This document shows positions 32,664-41,958 of a stretch of 64,000 nt of DNA, one piece after another; the stretch's first letter is position 1; every line of letters begins with the position of its first letter. The position numbers and the translations under genes were made by a program. The stretch is taken from positions 62,001 through 126,000 of the forward strand of contig CAVXNB010000004.1 of NCBI GenBank assembly GCA_963763085.1. Reading direction: 5' to 3'. The notes beneath the pieces were generated by a model. It was not told the origin of the DNA. It did no database searches and saw nothing but the letters and a program-made list of their open reading frames with translations. The stretch comes from CAVXNB01 sp963763085 (lineage in GTDB: Bacteria; Actinomycetota; Acidimicrobiia; Acidimicrobiales; Bog-793).

Positions 32664-33884
32664 ATGACGACCACGCGCTGGGACCGGTACACCGATTTCA
32701 TGCAGGCCCGGGCCGCGGCGAAGATCGCCACGGTGGACGATGCGCGCCGGCTCGCCCAGCGCAGGGTGCCGCTGGCGGTCTTCGACTACATCGACGGTGG
32801 CGCCGGGTCGGAATCGACGCTCCGGGCGAACCGGAGCTCGATCGAAGCGGTCCAGTTTCTCCCACGGATGGGGATGACGAAGGGTTGGCCGGCGCCCGAG
32901 CTGACTACGACGGTGCTCGGCACCGAGGTCGCGATGCCGATCCTGCTCAGCCCGATCGGCTTCACACGCATGATGGATCCGCTCGGGGACGTCGCCGGCG
33001 CCCGGGCTGCCGCAAAGGCGGGCACGATCTTCACCGTCAGTTCGATGTCGGGCCACACGATGGCCGAGGTCGTCGCAGCCGCCACGCAGCAGCCTCCCTG
33101 GTTCCAGCTCTACTTTCTCGGAGGCCGGGCCGGAGCCGAGCAGCTCGTCGCCAACGCTCAGAAGGCCGGCTTCGGCGCCCTCGCCGTCACCCTCGACACC
33201 CAGTTCCCCGGCAACCGTGAGCGCGACCAGCGGATCGGCCTGCATCCGCCGCTCAAGCTCGACCGCCGGACGATGAGGATCATGGCGCCGCAGGTCGCGG
33301 TACGCCCGAGGTGGCTGGCCGACGTCGCCCACGATCGCTTTCAGCTGACGCTGGTCAACGCCGCGTCGCTCGGCACCCCCGAGGAGCCCATGTCGGCGGC
33401 GGACGCCCTCTTCCACTGGATCGCGACACCACCGACGTGGGAAGACTTCAAGTGGCTCCGCGAGCTGTGGCAGGGTCCGATCCTCGCCAAGGGGATCGTG
33501 ACCGGTGACGACGCCCGTCGGGCCCTCGACCACGGTGCCGACGCGATCGTCGTGTCCAACCACGGAGGCCGCCAGCTCGACTCCGTTCCCGCCGGCCTTC
33601 CTGCCCTCGTCGAGGTGGTCGATGCCGTCGGCCCTGACGTCGAAGTGCTGGTGGACGGCGGCTTCCGGCGTGGCGCCGACGTCGTGAAGGCCATTGCCGC
33701 CGGGGCCCGGGCCGCCATGGTCGGGCGCGCCTGGGCGTACGGTTTGGCCGCCGCCGGCCAGCCCGGCGTCGACCGCATCCTCGCCATTCTGCGTGAGGAT
33801 CTGGATCGCACGCTTCGGCTGCTGGGGTGCGCTTCGGTCGCCGATCTGAACCGGAGCCACGTGCGCATTCCGAAGGACTGGTAG
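32664..33884 (+). CDS. FMN-dependent alpha-hydroxy-acid dehydrogenase/oxidase (L-lactate dehydrogenase-like)
   Basis: A 406-aa TIM-barrel flavoenzyme. VFDYIDGGAGSESTLRANR and MPILLSPIGFTRMMDPLGD begin the FMN site, FQLYFLGGRAGAEQLVANA follows, and IVVSNHGGRQLDSVPAGLP contains the catalytic His-Gly-Gly-Arg. The C-terminus has LVDGGFRRGADVVKAIAAGA and AMVGRAWAYGLAAAGQPGV. It oxidises 2-hydroxy acids such as lactate or mandelate to 2-keto acids. ATG 32664 is chosen; the frame upstream is open through the palindromic repeat, but that part is repeat-derived. Divergent from the microcompartment operon; not obviously linked to it. Confidence 0.93.
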   Translation: MTTTRWDRYTDFMQARAAAKIATVDDARRLAQRRVPLAVFDYIDGGAGSESTLRANRSSIEAVQFLPRMGMTKGWPAPELTTTVLGTEVAMPILLSPIGFTRMMDPLGDVAGARAAAKAGTIFTVSSMSGHTMAEVVAAATQQPPWFQLYFLGGRAGAEQLVANAQKAGFGALAVTLDTQFPGNRERDQRIGLHPPLKLDRRTMRIMAPQVAVRPRWLADVAHDRFQLTLVNAASLGTPEEPMSAADALFHWIATPPTWEDFKWLRELWQGPILAKGIVTGDDARRALDHGADAIVVSNHGGRQLDSVPAGLPALVEVVDAVGPDVEVLVDGGFRRGADVVKAIAAGARAAMVGRAWAYGLAAAGQPGVDRILAILREDLDRTLRLLGCASVADLNRSHVRIPKDW

Positions 33885-34031
33885 GCGACCCTTCGCCGGT
33901 TCGGTACAACCGGGCCAATAACCGGGTACTCTGAAGGTGCACCGGTCGCCACCACGCAAGGCTGTGTGCTGTGCTGGTATCCGTCACTGGACTCCCGCTC
34001 TAATGTGCGTGGAGCAAGAGGAGTTTCAGAG

Positions 34032-34235
34032 ATGGCAGTAGGTACAGTGAAGTGGTTCAACGCCACCAAAGGTTTCGGGTTCATTGCACCCGACGGCGGC
34101 GGCGAGGACCTCTTCGTTCATCAGTCGGAGATTCAGGCGCAGGGCTACCGCGAATTGCTCGAGGGCCAACGGGTCGAGTTCGAAGTCACCCAAGGCAAGA
34201 AGGGCATGCAGGCCAGCAGCGTCAGGGCAATCTGA
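34032..34235 (+). CDS. Cold-shock domain protein (CspA family)
   Basis: A 67-aa single OB-fold protein with GTVKWFNATKGFGFI (RNP1-like) and DLFVHQSEI (RNP2-like), the nucleic-acid-binding surface of CspA-type proteins. It acts as an RNA chaperone. CAAGAGGAGTTTCAGAG precedes the ATG. The 147-bp upstream gap leaves room for the long 5' leader that often controls csp genes; no specific structure was confirmed. A small basic protein gene follows after 58 nt. Confidence 0.96.
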   Translation: MAVGTVKWFNATKGFGFIAPDGGGEDLFVHQSEIQAQGYRELLEGQRVEFEVTQGKKGMQASSVRAI

Positions 34236-34293
34236 AGTCCTACGCCCGAAGCTGCAAAGCTACGGGCGACGACCGCAGGAGAAGGAGCTCGAC

Positions 34294-34416
34294 GTGGCTA
34301 ACAAATCGCCACAGAAGTCCTCGGGCAAAAAACCCGGGAAAACACTGAAGGAAAAGCGCGCCGTCAAGAAGGCGAAGCAGGCGCCGGCGAAGATCGGCAC
34401 CAGCAAGCCCGCTTGA
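34294..34416 (+). CDS. Small lysine-rich protein downstream of csp
   Basis: A 40-aa, strongly basic peptide beginning ANKSPQKSSGKKPGKTLKEK, with further Lys/Ala-rich sequence and no hydrophobic segment. GTG 34294 has a textbook GAAGGAG six bases upstream. Similar short basic ORFs are, from memory, common after cold-shock or in small conserved loci of actinobacteria. Probable nucleic-acid binding; function unknown. Confidence 0.8.
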   Translation: MANKSPQKSSGKKPGKTLKEKRAVKKAKQAPAKIGTSKPA

Positions 34417-34464
34417 CACACGAGCCAGACACAACTCGCCGGCAACCTTCGGCGAGGCATTCGG

Positions 34465-34500
34465 ATACCGCGGGCGCATTTGCGCCCGCGGTATTTCGTT
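34465..34500 (+). terminator. Strong intrinsic terminator-like hairpin after csp operon
   Basis: Perfect 13-bp stem ATACCGCGGGCGC (34465-34477) / GCGCCCGCGGTAT (34482-34494) with an ATTT loop, followed by TTTCGTT. The U tract is short, but the stem stability is high. It separates the csp-basic-protein unit from the next small gene. Confidence 0.8.
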
Positions 34501-34516
34501 CATCAGGATGTGGCCC

Positions 34517-34735
34517 ATGAGCGACGTCTACGACGACGCCGGCCCGGTGGCCGAGGCGCCGGACCCCTTCGTCCCACCCGACGCCGCGGACGAGGTGTCG
34601 CTCGACAGCGAGGTCGACTACGACGACGAGCAGGAGGAAGACCAGCTTCCGCTCGATGTCGCCGAGGCCCGAGAAGCCGGCGTTCTGCTCGACGATCCCG
34701 AGGCCCTCGGCGAGGACGAGGACGATTTGGGCTGA
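34517..34735 (+). CDS. Small acidic hypothetical protein
   Basis: A 72-aa protein, very rich in Asp/Glu and Pro: VSLDSEVDYDDEQEEDQLPL in the middle and LDDPEALGEDEDDLG at the end. No membrane segment, cysteine or known domain. ATG 34517 is chosen; ATG 34508 would add three residues. It starts 22 nt after the terminator hairpin, so it may have its own weak promoter. Function unknown. Confidence 0.7.
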   Translation: MSDVYDDAGPVAEAPDPFVPPDAADEVSLDSEVDYDDEQEEDQLPLDVAEAREAGVLLDDPEALGEDEDDLG

Positions 34736-34775
34736 GGGTCAGGCTCGCAGAGCCGACCGGCAGCGCCGGCCCGGC

Positions 34776-35555
34776 CTAGTAGCGGGACATCCAGGCCGCC
34801 GCCGAGGTTGCCGCCCCGCCGGTCGCTGCGCGGGCTGCTCGCGCTCCGCCGGACGGCAGGTGCGCGGTCGCCAGCACACCGTCGGCCGTCACGACAGAGG
34901 CGAGTTGGATGTGGCCGGTCCCGGGCGGGAGAACGACGCTCCAGGCCCCGTAGCCCTTCTCGAGCCAGAACGTGCCGAGCGGAACCGTGGTCCCGTCCGC
35001 CAGCCGGATCTGGCAGGTGGCCTCCCCGGACCACGAGCCGTCGTCGAGGGTCATGGAGAGCCAGCTCGTTTGGCCCGAGTACACGACGACCTCGCCGAGG
35101 GCGCGGCCTGCGGAGACGAGGGATGCCGTTTCGAGGTGGCCGCCGGGCTCGGTCCCGAACGCGGTCCGCGCGACCGGAGGGCGCGAACCCGCGCCGCGGA
35201 CCAGCCAACCCGCCCCGACGCCGGCGGCAGCCAATAGAAGAAGGCACGCCAGCACGAGGGCTGACTGCCGGAGACGCCAGTGCCTGCGCACGAGCCGGCG
35301 GGTGGCGCCGCCGGTGCCGAGGCGCTCCATGAGCCTCACCTCGAAGCCGAGCGGCGGCTCGACACCGGGCACCACTTCCAGGAGCGAGTCCGCGGCGAGC
35401 GACAGCTGTTCCATCTCGGCTTGGCATCCGGGACAGGACTCGACGTGGGCGAGGATGTGGGCGCGCTCGCGCCCCGTCATCGTGCCGAGTGCGAGTTCCG
35501 CCAGCTCGTCGGCATACCGCTCACATTCCGGCCGGGAGCGTGCGTCGTCGTTCAT
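34776..35555 (-). CDS. Membrane anti-sigma factor with zinc-binding N-terminus (RskA-like)
   Basis: A 259-aa single-pass protein. The N-terminal cytoplasmic anti-sigma domain has ERAHILAHVESCPGCQAEME (H-x3-C-x2-C zinc motif); one membrane helix is at about residues 97-120 (SALVLACLLLLAAAGVGAGW); the C-terminal extracytoplasmic domain (WLSMTLDDGSWSGEATCQIR) is RskA/DUF2-type. It would hold the neighbouring ECF sigma factor inactive until a signal triggers proteolysis. ATG 35555 overlaps the sigma-factor stop (ATGA). Convergent with the acidic small gene. Confidence 0.9.
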   Translation of the reverse strand: MNDDARSRPECERYADELAELALGTMTGRERAHILAHVESCPGCQAEMEQLSLAADSLLEVVPGVEPPLGFEVRLMERLGTGGATRRLVRRHWRLRQSALVLACLLLLAAAGVGAGWLVRGAGSRPPVARTAFGTEPGGHLETASLVSAGRALGEVVVYSGQTSWLSMTLDDGSWSGEATCQIRLADGTTVPLGTFWLEKGYGAWSVVLPPGTGHIQLASVVTADGVLATAHLPSGGARAARAATGGAATSAAAWMSRY

Positions 35556-36133
35556 CGATTGCTCCCTTCGCTCGTCATCGTCTCGCGCAATCGCTTGAGG
35601 CCGGCACGGACCCGCGTCTTCGCCGTGCCGAGCGGGATGTTCTCCGCCACGCCGATCTCGGCAGCGGTCATACCGTAGAAGTAAGCGAGCACTAGAGCCC
35701 GGCGTTGCTCAGGGCGCAGCGCCGCCAGTGCCGCCCTCACGCCGGTGGCGGCGTCCGACCTGACGGCGGCGTCGTCGGGCATTGTCTCGTTGCTCATGAG
35801 CCCGAGGTTGATCAGGTCGTCGGGATCGGTGGGTACGGCGCGTCGGACGCGGAGCGCGTCAATCGTCAGGTTGCGGCCGATCGTGAGCACCCACGTCGAG
35901 ACGGCGCCGCGGCGGGCGTCGTAGACCGGCGCGTGCCGCCAGGCCCGGACGAGGGCCTCCTGTGCTATGTCCTCAGCCATGGCCCGGTCGCCGAGCATGC
36001 TGAGCGCCAGGCCGAACACCCTGCCCTGGTATCTCCTCACGAAGGCCAGGCCCGCCTGCTCGTCGCCTTGGGCCATGCCCGCGAGCAGCGCCTCGTCGGA
36101 AGGGCCGCTCGATGGCTCCCGCGTGCGTCTCAT
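35552..36133 (-). CDS. ECF RNA polymerase sigma factor (SigK-like)
   Basis: A 193-aa sigma-70 family protein with region 2 (RVFGLALSMLGDRAMAEDIA, QEALVRAWRHAPVYD) and region 4 (RPEQRRALVLAYFYGMTAAE, GTAKTRVRAGLKRLRETM). It redirects RNA polymerase to stress promoters and is followed by its anti-sigma factor with an ATGA overlap. The ATG at 36133 is the most likely start; upstream in-frame sequence is not sigma-like. Such pairs usually autoregulate from the upstream gap (36134-36365), but no clear ECF promoter was recognised there. Confidence 0.92.
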   Translation of the reverse strand: MRRTREPSSGPSDEALLAGMAQGDEQAGLAFVRRYQGRVFGLALSMLGDRAMAEDIAQEALVRAWRHAPVYDARRGAVSTWVLTIGRNLTIDALRVRRAVPTDPDDLINLGLMSNETMPDDAAVRSDAATGVRAALAALRPEQRRALVLAYFYGMTAAEIGVAENIPLGTAKTRVRAGLKRLRETMTSEGSNR

Positions 36134-36365
36134 CCCCAGGGATACGGCCGAAAGGACAGGTGGGATTGCCCCCGTCCAGGTCCCGGCCCCCCAGCTGCCG
36201 CCGGTGTTCGAAGAAGTGGCCCAATCCGGGAGAGGTCGATCCACGTACCTTCCATGATCGCATCTCCCCACTAGCGCAACCAGCGCCGGCGAGGGAGCGC
36301 GCGACCGCCCGGTGCAGCAACCTCGCGACCCTGCGCAAACGCCCTCGAGCCGGTAGATTCCTGCG

Positions 36366-37611
36366 GTGAGCAGCGCCCACGGATCCGCTCGACGACCGCC
36401 CCCCCGGCGCCGGCATTCGGCGGCCGTGTACCGGCGCCGGCGCCTCGCCGTCGGCTCGATCACCCTCGCCGTCGTCGCCGGGCTCGTGCTGGTCTCGGTT
36501 TTCCTGAGCGACGGGGGACCCGGCAAGAAGAGCGGGTCGAACTCGAGCTCGACGACGACCACGGGGGCCTCGACAGGATCGACGACGTCGACGACACAGC
36601 CGCCTGCGGTCGGGGTCGGCATGCAGACCGTCACCTGGACCGACACGAACCCGACCGCCGGACTGGTGGTGAATCCCGTTCCGGGAGGCAGCGCCGGCCC
36701 ACGGACCCTGGTGACCCAGATCCTGTACCCGTCGGTCGGTGGCTCGTTGACGAGCCCGACCGCGAACCAGAAGCCTGATTACGGGGGCGGCCCGTACCCG
36801 GTCATCATCTTCGCCCACGGATTTGACACCCTTCCTGCCACGTACACGCCGCTGCTGATCTCGTGGGTGAAGGCTGGCTTCGTCGTGGTTGCACCGACCT
36901 TCCCCGACGAGAACGCCACCGTTGTGAGCTCGCTCTCCACGCTGGCGGAGAACGAGATCGCCGAGTCCGACATCGTGAACGAGCCCTACGACATCGCCTC
37001 CGTCGCCGGGCAGGTCGAGGACGCGGCGAGCGGTGAGGCGTCGAGCCACGCCGTGTGGCTGAAGGGCCTCGCCGCGCCAGGCAAATTGGCGCTCGCCGGC
37101 CACTCCGACGGTGCCCAGGCCGTGGCGGCACTCGTCTACTCGGGGAACTACGCGTCGACCTATGCGGCAATGACGACCCACCCGTTCGCCGTCGTCGTCC
37201 TGTCCGGATCGGAGCTGTCCGAAGGGGGCACCTACGCGCCGCCGACCCCCGCTCCACCGATGCTCTTCGTGCAGAGCGCCGTGGACGGCTGCAACCTGCC
37301 CCAAGAGGCGGCGACCTTGTTCCACGATGCCGGCGGCGGATACTTCCTCGAGCTCACGATGGCGCACCATTTCTCGCCCTACATAGGCCTGGGACCGGCT
37401 GCACCGATCGTCGAGAGGGTCACGGCGGCGTTCCTGAAGGCGGCGCCGGACAGCAGCGACCCTGAACGCGTTGACCCTGTCGGCGACCTCCTTGACGGGG
37501 ACGACGCTGGCGAAGCTCTACCCACCGTCGAAGCCTCCGACGCTTGCCTCGTTGCCGCTCCCGACCCAGACCGAGCTGGCCGCCGCGTGCGCGGTGCCCA
37601 GCGCGCCGTGA
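36366..37611 (+). CDS. Membrane-anchored alpha/beta hydrolase, frame-broken near the 3' end
   Basis: About 415 aa. Arg-rich N-terminus then a membrane helix at about residues 29-49 (LAVGSITLAVVAGLVLVSVF), a Ser/Thr-rich linker and an extracytoplasmic hydrolase domain: PVIIFAHGFDTLPATYTPLL, nucleophile elbow LALAGHSDGAQAVAAL (GHSDG), and a histidine in LTMAHHFSPYI. Resembles PAF-acetylhydrolase/dienelactone-hydrolase-type enzymes. The main frame runs on into the next gene, but the natural C-terminus (LSATSLTGTTLAKLYPPSKP ... ending 37611) reads in another frame after one extra base near 37450-37470. That TGA overlaps the GTG of the class V aminotransferase (GTGA). Confidence 0.82.
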
Positions 37612-39032
37612 TCCGACCCGCGCCCCCGGTCCGCCTCGTCGGCGACGGGCTCGAGGTGCCGTGTGTCGACGGCGCCTCCCGGCCCTATCTCGGCTTGGAC
37701 TCGGCGGCCTCGACTCCGGCACTGCCGGCGGTGGCCGACCGCGTAAGCGAGTTCCTGCCGTGGTACTCGAGCGTCCATCGCGGCGCCGGCTACAAGTCCC
37801 AGGTCGCCACCGCTGCCTACGAGGAGGCCCGCGAGGCGGTGCTCGCATTCGCCGGGAGGTCGGGCCCCGGCGATCTGGCGATCATCTGCCGCAACACCAC
37901 CGAGGCCATCAACCATCTCGCCTACCGACTGCGGCTCTCGGCCGACGACGTCGTCGTCACGACCGTGGTCGAGCACCACGCCAATTTGCTGCCTTGGGCG
38001 AGGGTGGCGGAGCGGCGTTTTGTGGAGTGTGGCATCGAGGGGACGTTCACGCCCGAAGCCGTCGTGGCGGCACTCGACCGGGAACCGAAGCCCCGCCTGC
38101 TGGCGATCACGGCCGCCTCAAACGTGACGGGCTGGCTGCCACCGCTCGACGTCGTCATCGACGCAGCGCACGACCGCGGCGTGCCGGTGCTCGTGGACGG
38201 GGCGCAGTTGGCCGCGCACGCCCCGCTTCCCGAACGGGCCGATTTCCTTGTGTTCAGCGGTCACAAGATGTACGCCCCCTTCGGCGCCGGCGTCCTTGTC
38301 GGCCCGCGCCACGCGTTCGAAGAGGGGGACCCCTACCTCGCCGGCGGTGGGGCCGTCGAGCTCGTCGACCTCGACGAGGTCGTCTGGACCGAACCGCCCG
38401 AGCGCGAAGAGGCGGGATCGCCGAATGTCATCGGCGCCGTCGCGCTGGGAGCCGCCGTGGGCGAGCTTGCCGCGATCGGCTGGCCGGCGATCATCGAGCA
38501 CGACCGCACGCTCGCCGCCAGACTCCTGGCGGGCCTGCGGGACGTGCCCGGCGTGCGTGTGCTCGGGCCGGCCGGCCACGGGTCCGCCGACCTCCCGCCC
38601 GCGGCCGCCGGGTCCGCCGGCCCTGGCCCAGTCGCCCTCCCCATGGCCTCCTTCACCGTCGAGGGCGTCCCCCACGCGCTTGTCGCCGCCAGGCTGAGTG
38701 CAGAATTCGGCATCGGGGTCCGGCACGGCTGCTTCTGTGCCCACCCGTACCTCGTACGGCTCCTCGGCCTCGACCCGGGCGAGGTCGACCGCTTCCGGGA
38801 GGCGGCGCGCCGTCACGACCGGAGCGCGCTTCCGGGTGCCGTCAGGGTCTCGGGCGGCCTGGGCACGACTGCCGGGGACATCGAGCGTTTCCTCGCCGCG
38901 CTCGCCGTCGTCGCCGGTGACCCACCACCGGTTCCCTACAAGATCGATTCGTTCACGGGCGACTACTGGCCACCAGGATTCGACCGCGCCGATGCCGCAT
39001 TTGGATCGGGCGCCGGCTGCTCGAGGAGCTGA
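37608..39032 (+). CDS. Class V aminotransferase (cysteine desulfurase-like)
   Basis: A 474-aa PLP enzyme. YLGLDSAASTPALPAV and IICRNTTEAINHLAYRLR start the fold, VVTTVVEHHANLLPW follows, VLVDGAQLAAHAPL binds the ring and DFLVFSGHKMYAPFGAGVLV contains the PLP lysine. Near the C-terminus GIGVRHGCFCAHPYLVRLLG places a Cys where SufS/Csd enzymes have the persulfide Cys. Insertions such as GSADLPPAAAGSAGP are low-complexity. GTG 37608 overlaps the hydrolase stop. The frame is open from the hydrolase gene, so an 888-residue fusion can be read, but this is judged artificial. Substrate could be cysteine or selenocysteine. Confidence 0.87.
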   Translation: MIRPAPPVRLVGDGLEVPCVDGASRPYLGLDSAASTPALPAVADRVSEFLPWYSSVHRGAGYKSQVATAAYEEAREAVLAFAGRSGPGDLAIICRNTTEAINHLAYRLRLSADDVVVTTVVEHHANLLPWARVAERRFVECGIEGTFTPEAVVAALDREPKPRLLAITAASNVTGWLPPLDVVIDAAHDRGVPVLVDGAQLAAHAPLPERADFLVFSGHKMYAPFGAGVLVGPRHAFEEGDPYLAGGGAVELVDLDEVVWTEPPEREEAGSPNVIGAVALGAAVGELAAIGWPAIIEHDRTLAARLLAGLRDVPGVRVLGPAGHGSADLPPAAAGSAGPGPVALPMASFTVEGVPHALVAARLSAEFGIGVRHGCFCAHPYLVRLLGLDPGEVDRFREAARRHDRSALPGAVRVSGGLGTTAGDIERFLAALAVVAGDPPPVPYKIDSFTGDYWPPGFDRADAAFGSGAGCSRS

Positions 39033-39091
39033 GCGCCGCCGGCCGACGCTTGTCCGGGCCCAGACTCTCGCTTACACCAGGTAACACGGCA

Positions 39092-41048
39092 GTGACCAGT
39101 ACAATCCGCGCTGTGCTGCCTGAGGTGGGAGGTACTGCCGCCGCGTCGGACCAAGCGGTCCTAAGGCAGACTCTCGGCGCTCTTTCGGCTCTCCTTCCCG
39201 TCGGCATCTTCGCCGCCGACGCGGACGGCCGGATCTGGTACGCGAGCCAGCGCGTCAGCGAGGCAATGGGGGTCTCCCAACAAGAGACCGCCGGCCCGCT
39301 CCTCTCCATCCACCCCGAAGACCTTCTGAGGATCACCGAGACCTGGCGGGGCGGCTCGGAACGAGCCAATCGTCAGGTCACTCTCCGGCTCATCGCAGCG
39401 GGCCGGCCGGTGAAGTCGTTCGAAGGACAGGCCATCGCCCTCGTCGACCGGAACGGCAAGGTGCAGAGCTTCGTGGGCTATGTGACCGGGTACGTAGGTG
39501 ATGCGGCCGGGGGAAGCTCGGGGTTCGCGAGTGCGCGCCTGCTCGAGTCACTGCTCGACAAGTCGAGAGAGATCGTCACCGTCTTGGACACCCAGGGTCG
39601 GTGGCGCTACTCGAGCGCCGAGGCCTGGCGGCTTCTCGGCTACCGGACCGATTTCGACCCGGTCAACGGGATCCTGGACCTGCTCCACCCTGACGACCGC
39701 GAGGCCGCCACCGAGTGGTTCTTCGACGTGCTGTCGGGATCTGAAGACGCCGCCGACTCCTTCGAGGCAAGGGTCCGGGCTCCCGACGGCGCCTGGCGAT
39801 ATCTCGAGACGATGGCGGACAACCTCGTGTCCGACCCGGTCGTTCAGGGCGTGGTGCTGCATTCACGGGACGTGACCGAGCGCCGGCAGACGCGCATCGA
39901 GCTCGAGCACGCAATGCGCCGGCTGACGACGTTGATCACGAACTTCCCCGACGCGGCCCTCGTCGAGGACGAGCGGCGCCGCATCGTCATCGCCAACCGT
40001 GCCTTCGCCGACCTCATCGGCTTCAAGGGCGGCTTGGAACAGATGGTCGGCGAGCGCATGGAAGAGGTCTTCGGCAGCTTCCGGGCGGGCTTCATGCACG
40101 ACGAGATCGAACGCGCCGGCTGAGATCGTCGCCGATCGCCGCTCGGTGATCGGCGAGAGGTACTCCGCTGCCGACGGGCGCACCTACGAGCGCGACTACG
40201 TCCCGATCTTCCAAGAAACCGACTACCGCGGACATCTCTGGCTCTTCCGCGACGTGACGACGCGGGCCAAGGCCGAGGCCGAGCTGGCGGAGCTCGTCTC
40301 CGCCCAGCAGGAGGAGAACAGCCGCCTGCAGGAGCTTGACGCCGTAAAGGCCGAGCTGCTCTCGGTCGTGTCGCACGAGCTCCGGTCCCCGCTCACCTCG
40401 ATCGTGAGCTTCAGCGAGCTCCTCTCCGAAGGGCTCGGCCGTGACTCTGTCTCCGATCAGCAAGAGTTCGTGGAGATCATCGAGCGCAACGCCAAACGAC
40501 TGTTGCGTCTCGTGGGTGACCTGCTGCTGCTCGACCGGATCGACTCCGCGCAGGCTCCGGTCTCTGAGATGACCCTCGTCGACCTGCCGAAGGTCGTGTC
40601 CGACGCCGTCCTCGCCATCTCCCCCCAAGTCGAGGAACGCAAGATCGCCCTCGTGACGAGCACGACGACCGGTTCCGCCCTGACCGGCGACGCCGGCCGG
40701 CTCGGCCAGCTCATTGACAACCTGCTGTCCAACGCCGTCAAATTCACGCCGGCTGGCGGGCGGATCGAGGTGATCACCGAGCCGACCGCGGCGGGTTGGG
40801 TCGTCGCCGTGGCAGACAACGGCATCGGGATACCGGCGAGGGAGCAGGAGCTGCTGTTTGCCCGTTTCTTCAGGGCCACGAACGCACGTGCCCAGGGGAC
40901 ACCCGGGTCCGGGCTCGGCCTCTCGGTCGCCAAGGCGATCGTGGAGCTGCACGGGGGCACGATCTCGGTGTTCAGCCGCGAGGGGTCGGGGACGACCTTC
41001 ACGGTGACGCTGCCACGAGTGCCTCCGGCCCAGGCCGAGGCACGTTGA
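39092..41048 (+). CDS. PAS-domain sensor histidine kinase, frame-broken
   Basis: About 650 aa, no obvious membrane helix. Three PAS-like regions (LLPVGIFAADADGRIWYASQ; EIVTVLDTQGRWRYSSAEAW; FPDAALVEDERRRIVIANRA) precede a coiled linker, the HisKA box SVVSHELRSPLTSIVSFSEL, the N-box LIDNLLSNAVKFTPAGG and the G-boxes VADNGIGIPARE and GSGLGLSVAKAI. The frame breaks at about 40114-40120 (GCCGGCTGA): one extra G creates a premature TGA at 40121. GTG 39092 has AGGTAA upstream; other starts nearby are possible. The stop overlaps the response-regulator TTG (TTGA). Confidence 0.87.
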
Positions 41049-41764
41049 GGAACCCTCGCCTCCTCGGTGGCTCGAAGATCCTCGTCATCGAGGACGAGCC
41101 GGACATCGCACGTGCGGTGGTCGCACTGCTCGAACGGGCGAGCTACCAGGTCCTGCTGTCGGCCGACGGCCACGCCGGCTTGCGGATGCTGCACTCGGCC
41201 AGACCCGATCTCGTCATCTTGGACGTCGGGCTGCCGGGAATGGACGGCTGGAACGTGCTCGAGCGCATCCGGGACCTCACAACGGTGCCGATCATCATGG
41301 TCACCGCCCGCACCCAGGAGGGCGACAAGGTACGGGGCCTCCAAGCCGGCGCCGACGACTACATGACCAAGCCGTTCTCCAACCGCGAGCTCGTGGCACG
41401 CGTCGACGCCCATCTCCGGCGCGCCACGACGCCGGCGAAAAGCACGGTCGACCGTTACTACAGCGACAGCCGCCTCTCCATCGACTTCCTGGCGCACGAG
41501 GTCACCGCCGACGCGACTCAAGTCGACCTGACCCCGACCGAGTTCCGGCTGCTCACCGTGCTGGTGCGCCATCCCGGCCAGGTCCTGTCGCACGATCAGA
41601 TCCTCGACCTCGGCTGGAACGACCCGACGAGCACCGGGCCCGACCGCGTGAAGTTCGCTGTGCTTCGGCTCCGCCGCAAGCTCGGCTGGGACGACCCCGA
41701 GACGTGCCCGATCGAGGCGGTCCGCGGCTTCGGCTACCGGTACCGGAGGCCTGAGCCGGCCTGA
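41045..41764 (+). CDS. OmpR-family response regulator
   Basis: A 239-aa two-domain regulator: receiver (KILVIEDEPDIARAVVALLE, phospho-acceptor Asp in LVILDVGLPGMDGW, switch Thr in IIMVTARTQEG, Lys in DDYMTKPFSNREL) and a winged-helix DNA-binding domain (DLTPTEFRLLTVLVRHPGQV, IEAVRGFGYRYRRPE). TTG 41045 overlaps the kinase stop. It will be phosphorylated by the upstream PAS kinase. Just after the stop are short direct repeats (GAGCCGGCCT; GCCGCCAGCAGGCGTGC). Confidence 0.93.
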   Translation: MRNPRLLGGSKILVIEDEPDIARAVVALLERASYQVLLSADGHAGLRMLHSARPDLVILDVGLPGMDGWNVLERIRDLTTVPIIMVTARTQEGDKVRGLQAGADDYMTKPFSNRELVARVDAHLRRATTPAKSTVDRYYSDSRLSIDFLAHEVTADATQVDLTPTEFRLLTVLVRHPGQVLSHDQILDLGWNDPTSTGPDRVKFAVLRLRRKLGWDDPETCPIEAVRGFGYRYRRPEPA

Positions 41765-41958
41765 GCCGGCCTGAGCCGCCAGCAGGCGTGCGCCGCCAGC
41801 AGGCGTGCGGGCGCCAGCCGCCGGCAGCAACCGCAACCGTGTCGCAACCGAGCGGCAACCGGCCGCTCTCCAGCCCAGCGCATACTGCTGCAATGCACCG
41901 CTCGTTCGGTGGGAGCGCAAGCCGGAACATCCGGCTTCCACACGAAGGGGGACGTCTG

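Noticed and set aside
36366..39032. Single 888-aa hydrolase-aminotransferase fusion
   Set aside because: The hydrolase has a natural C-terminus in the alternative frame whose stop overlaps a GTG start of the aminotransferase; the fusion results from one extra base.
7436..40123. Programmed ribosomal frameshifting in the frame-broken genes
   Set aside because: The sites share no slippery heptamer or common motif and affect unrelated housekeeping and catabolic genes; sequence error is simpler.
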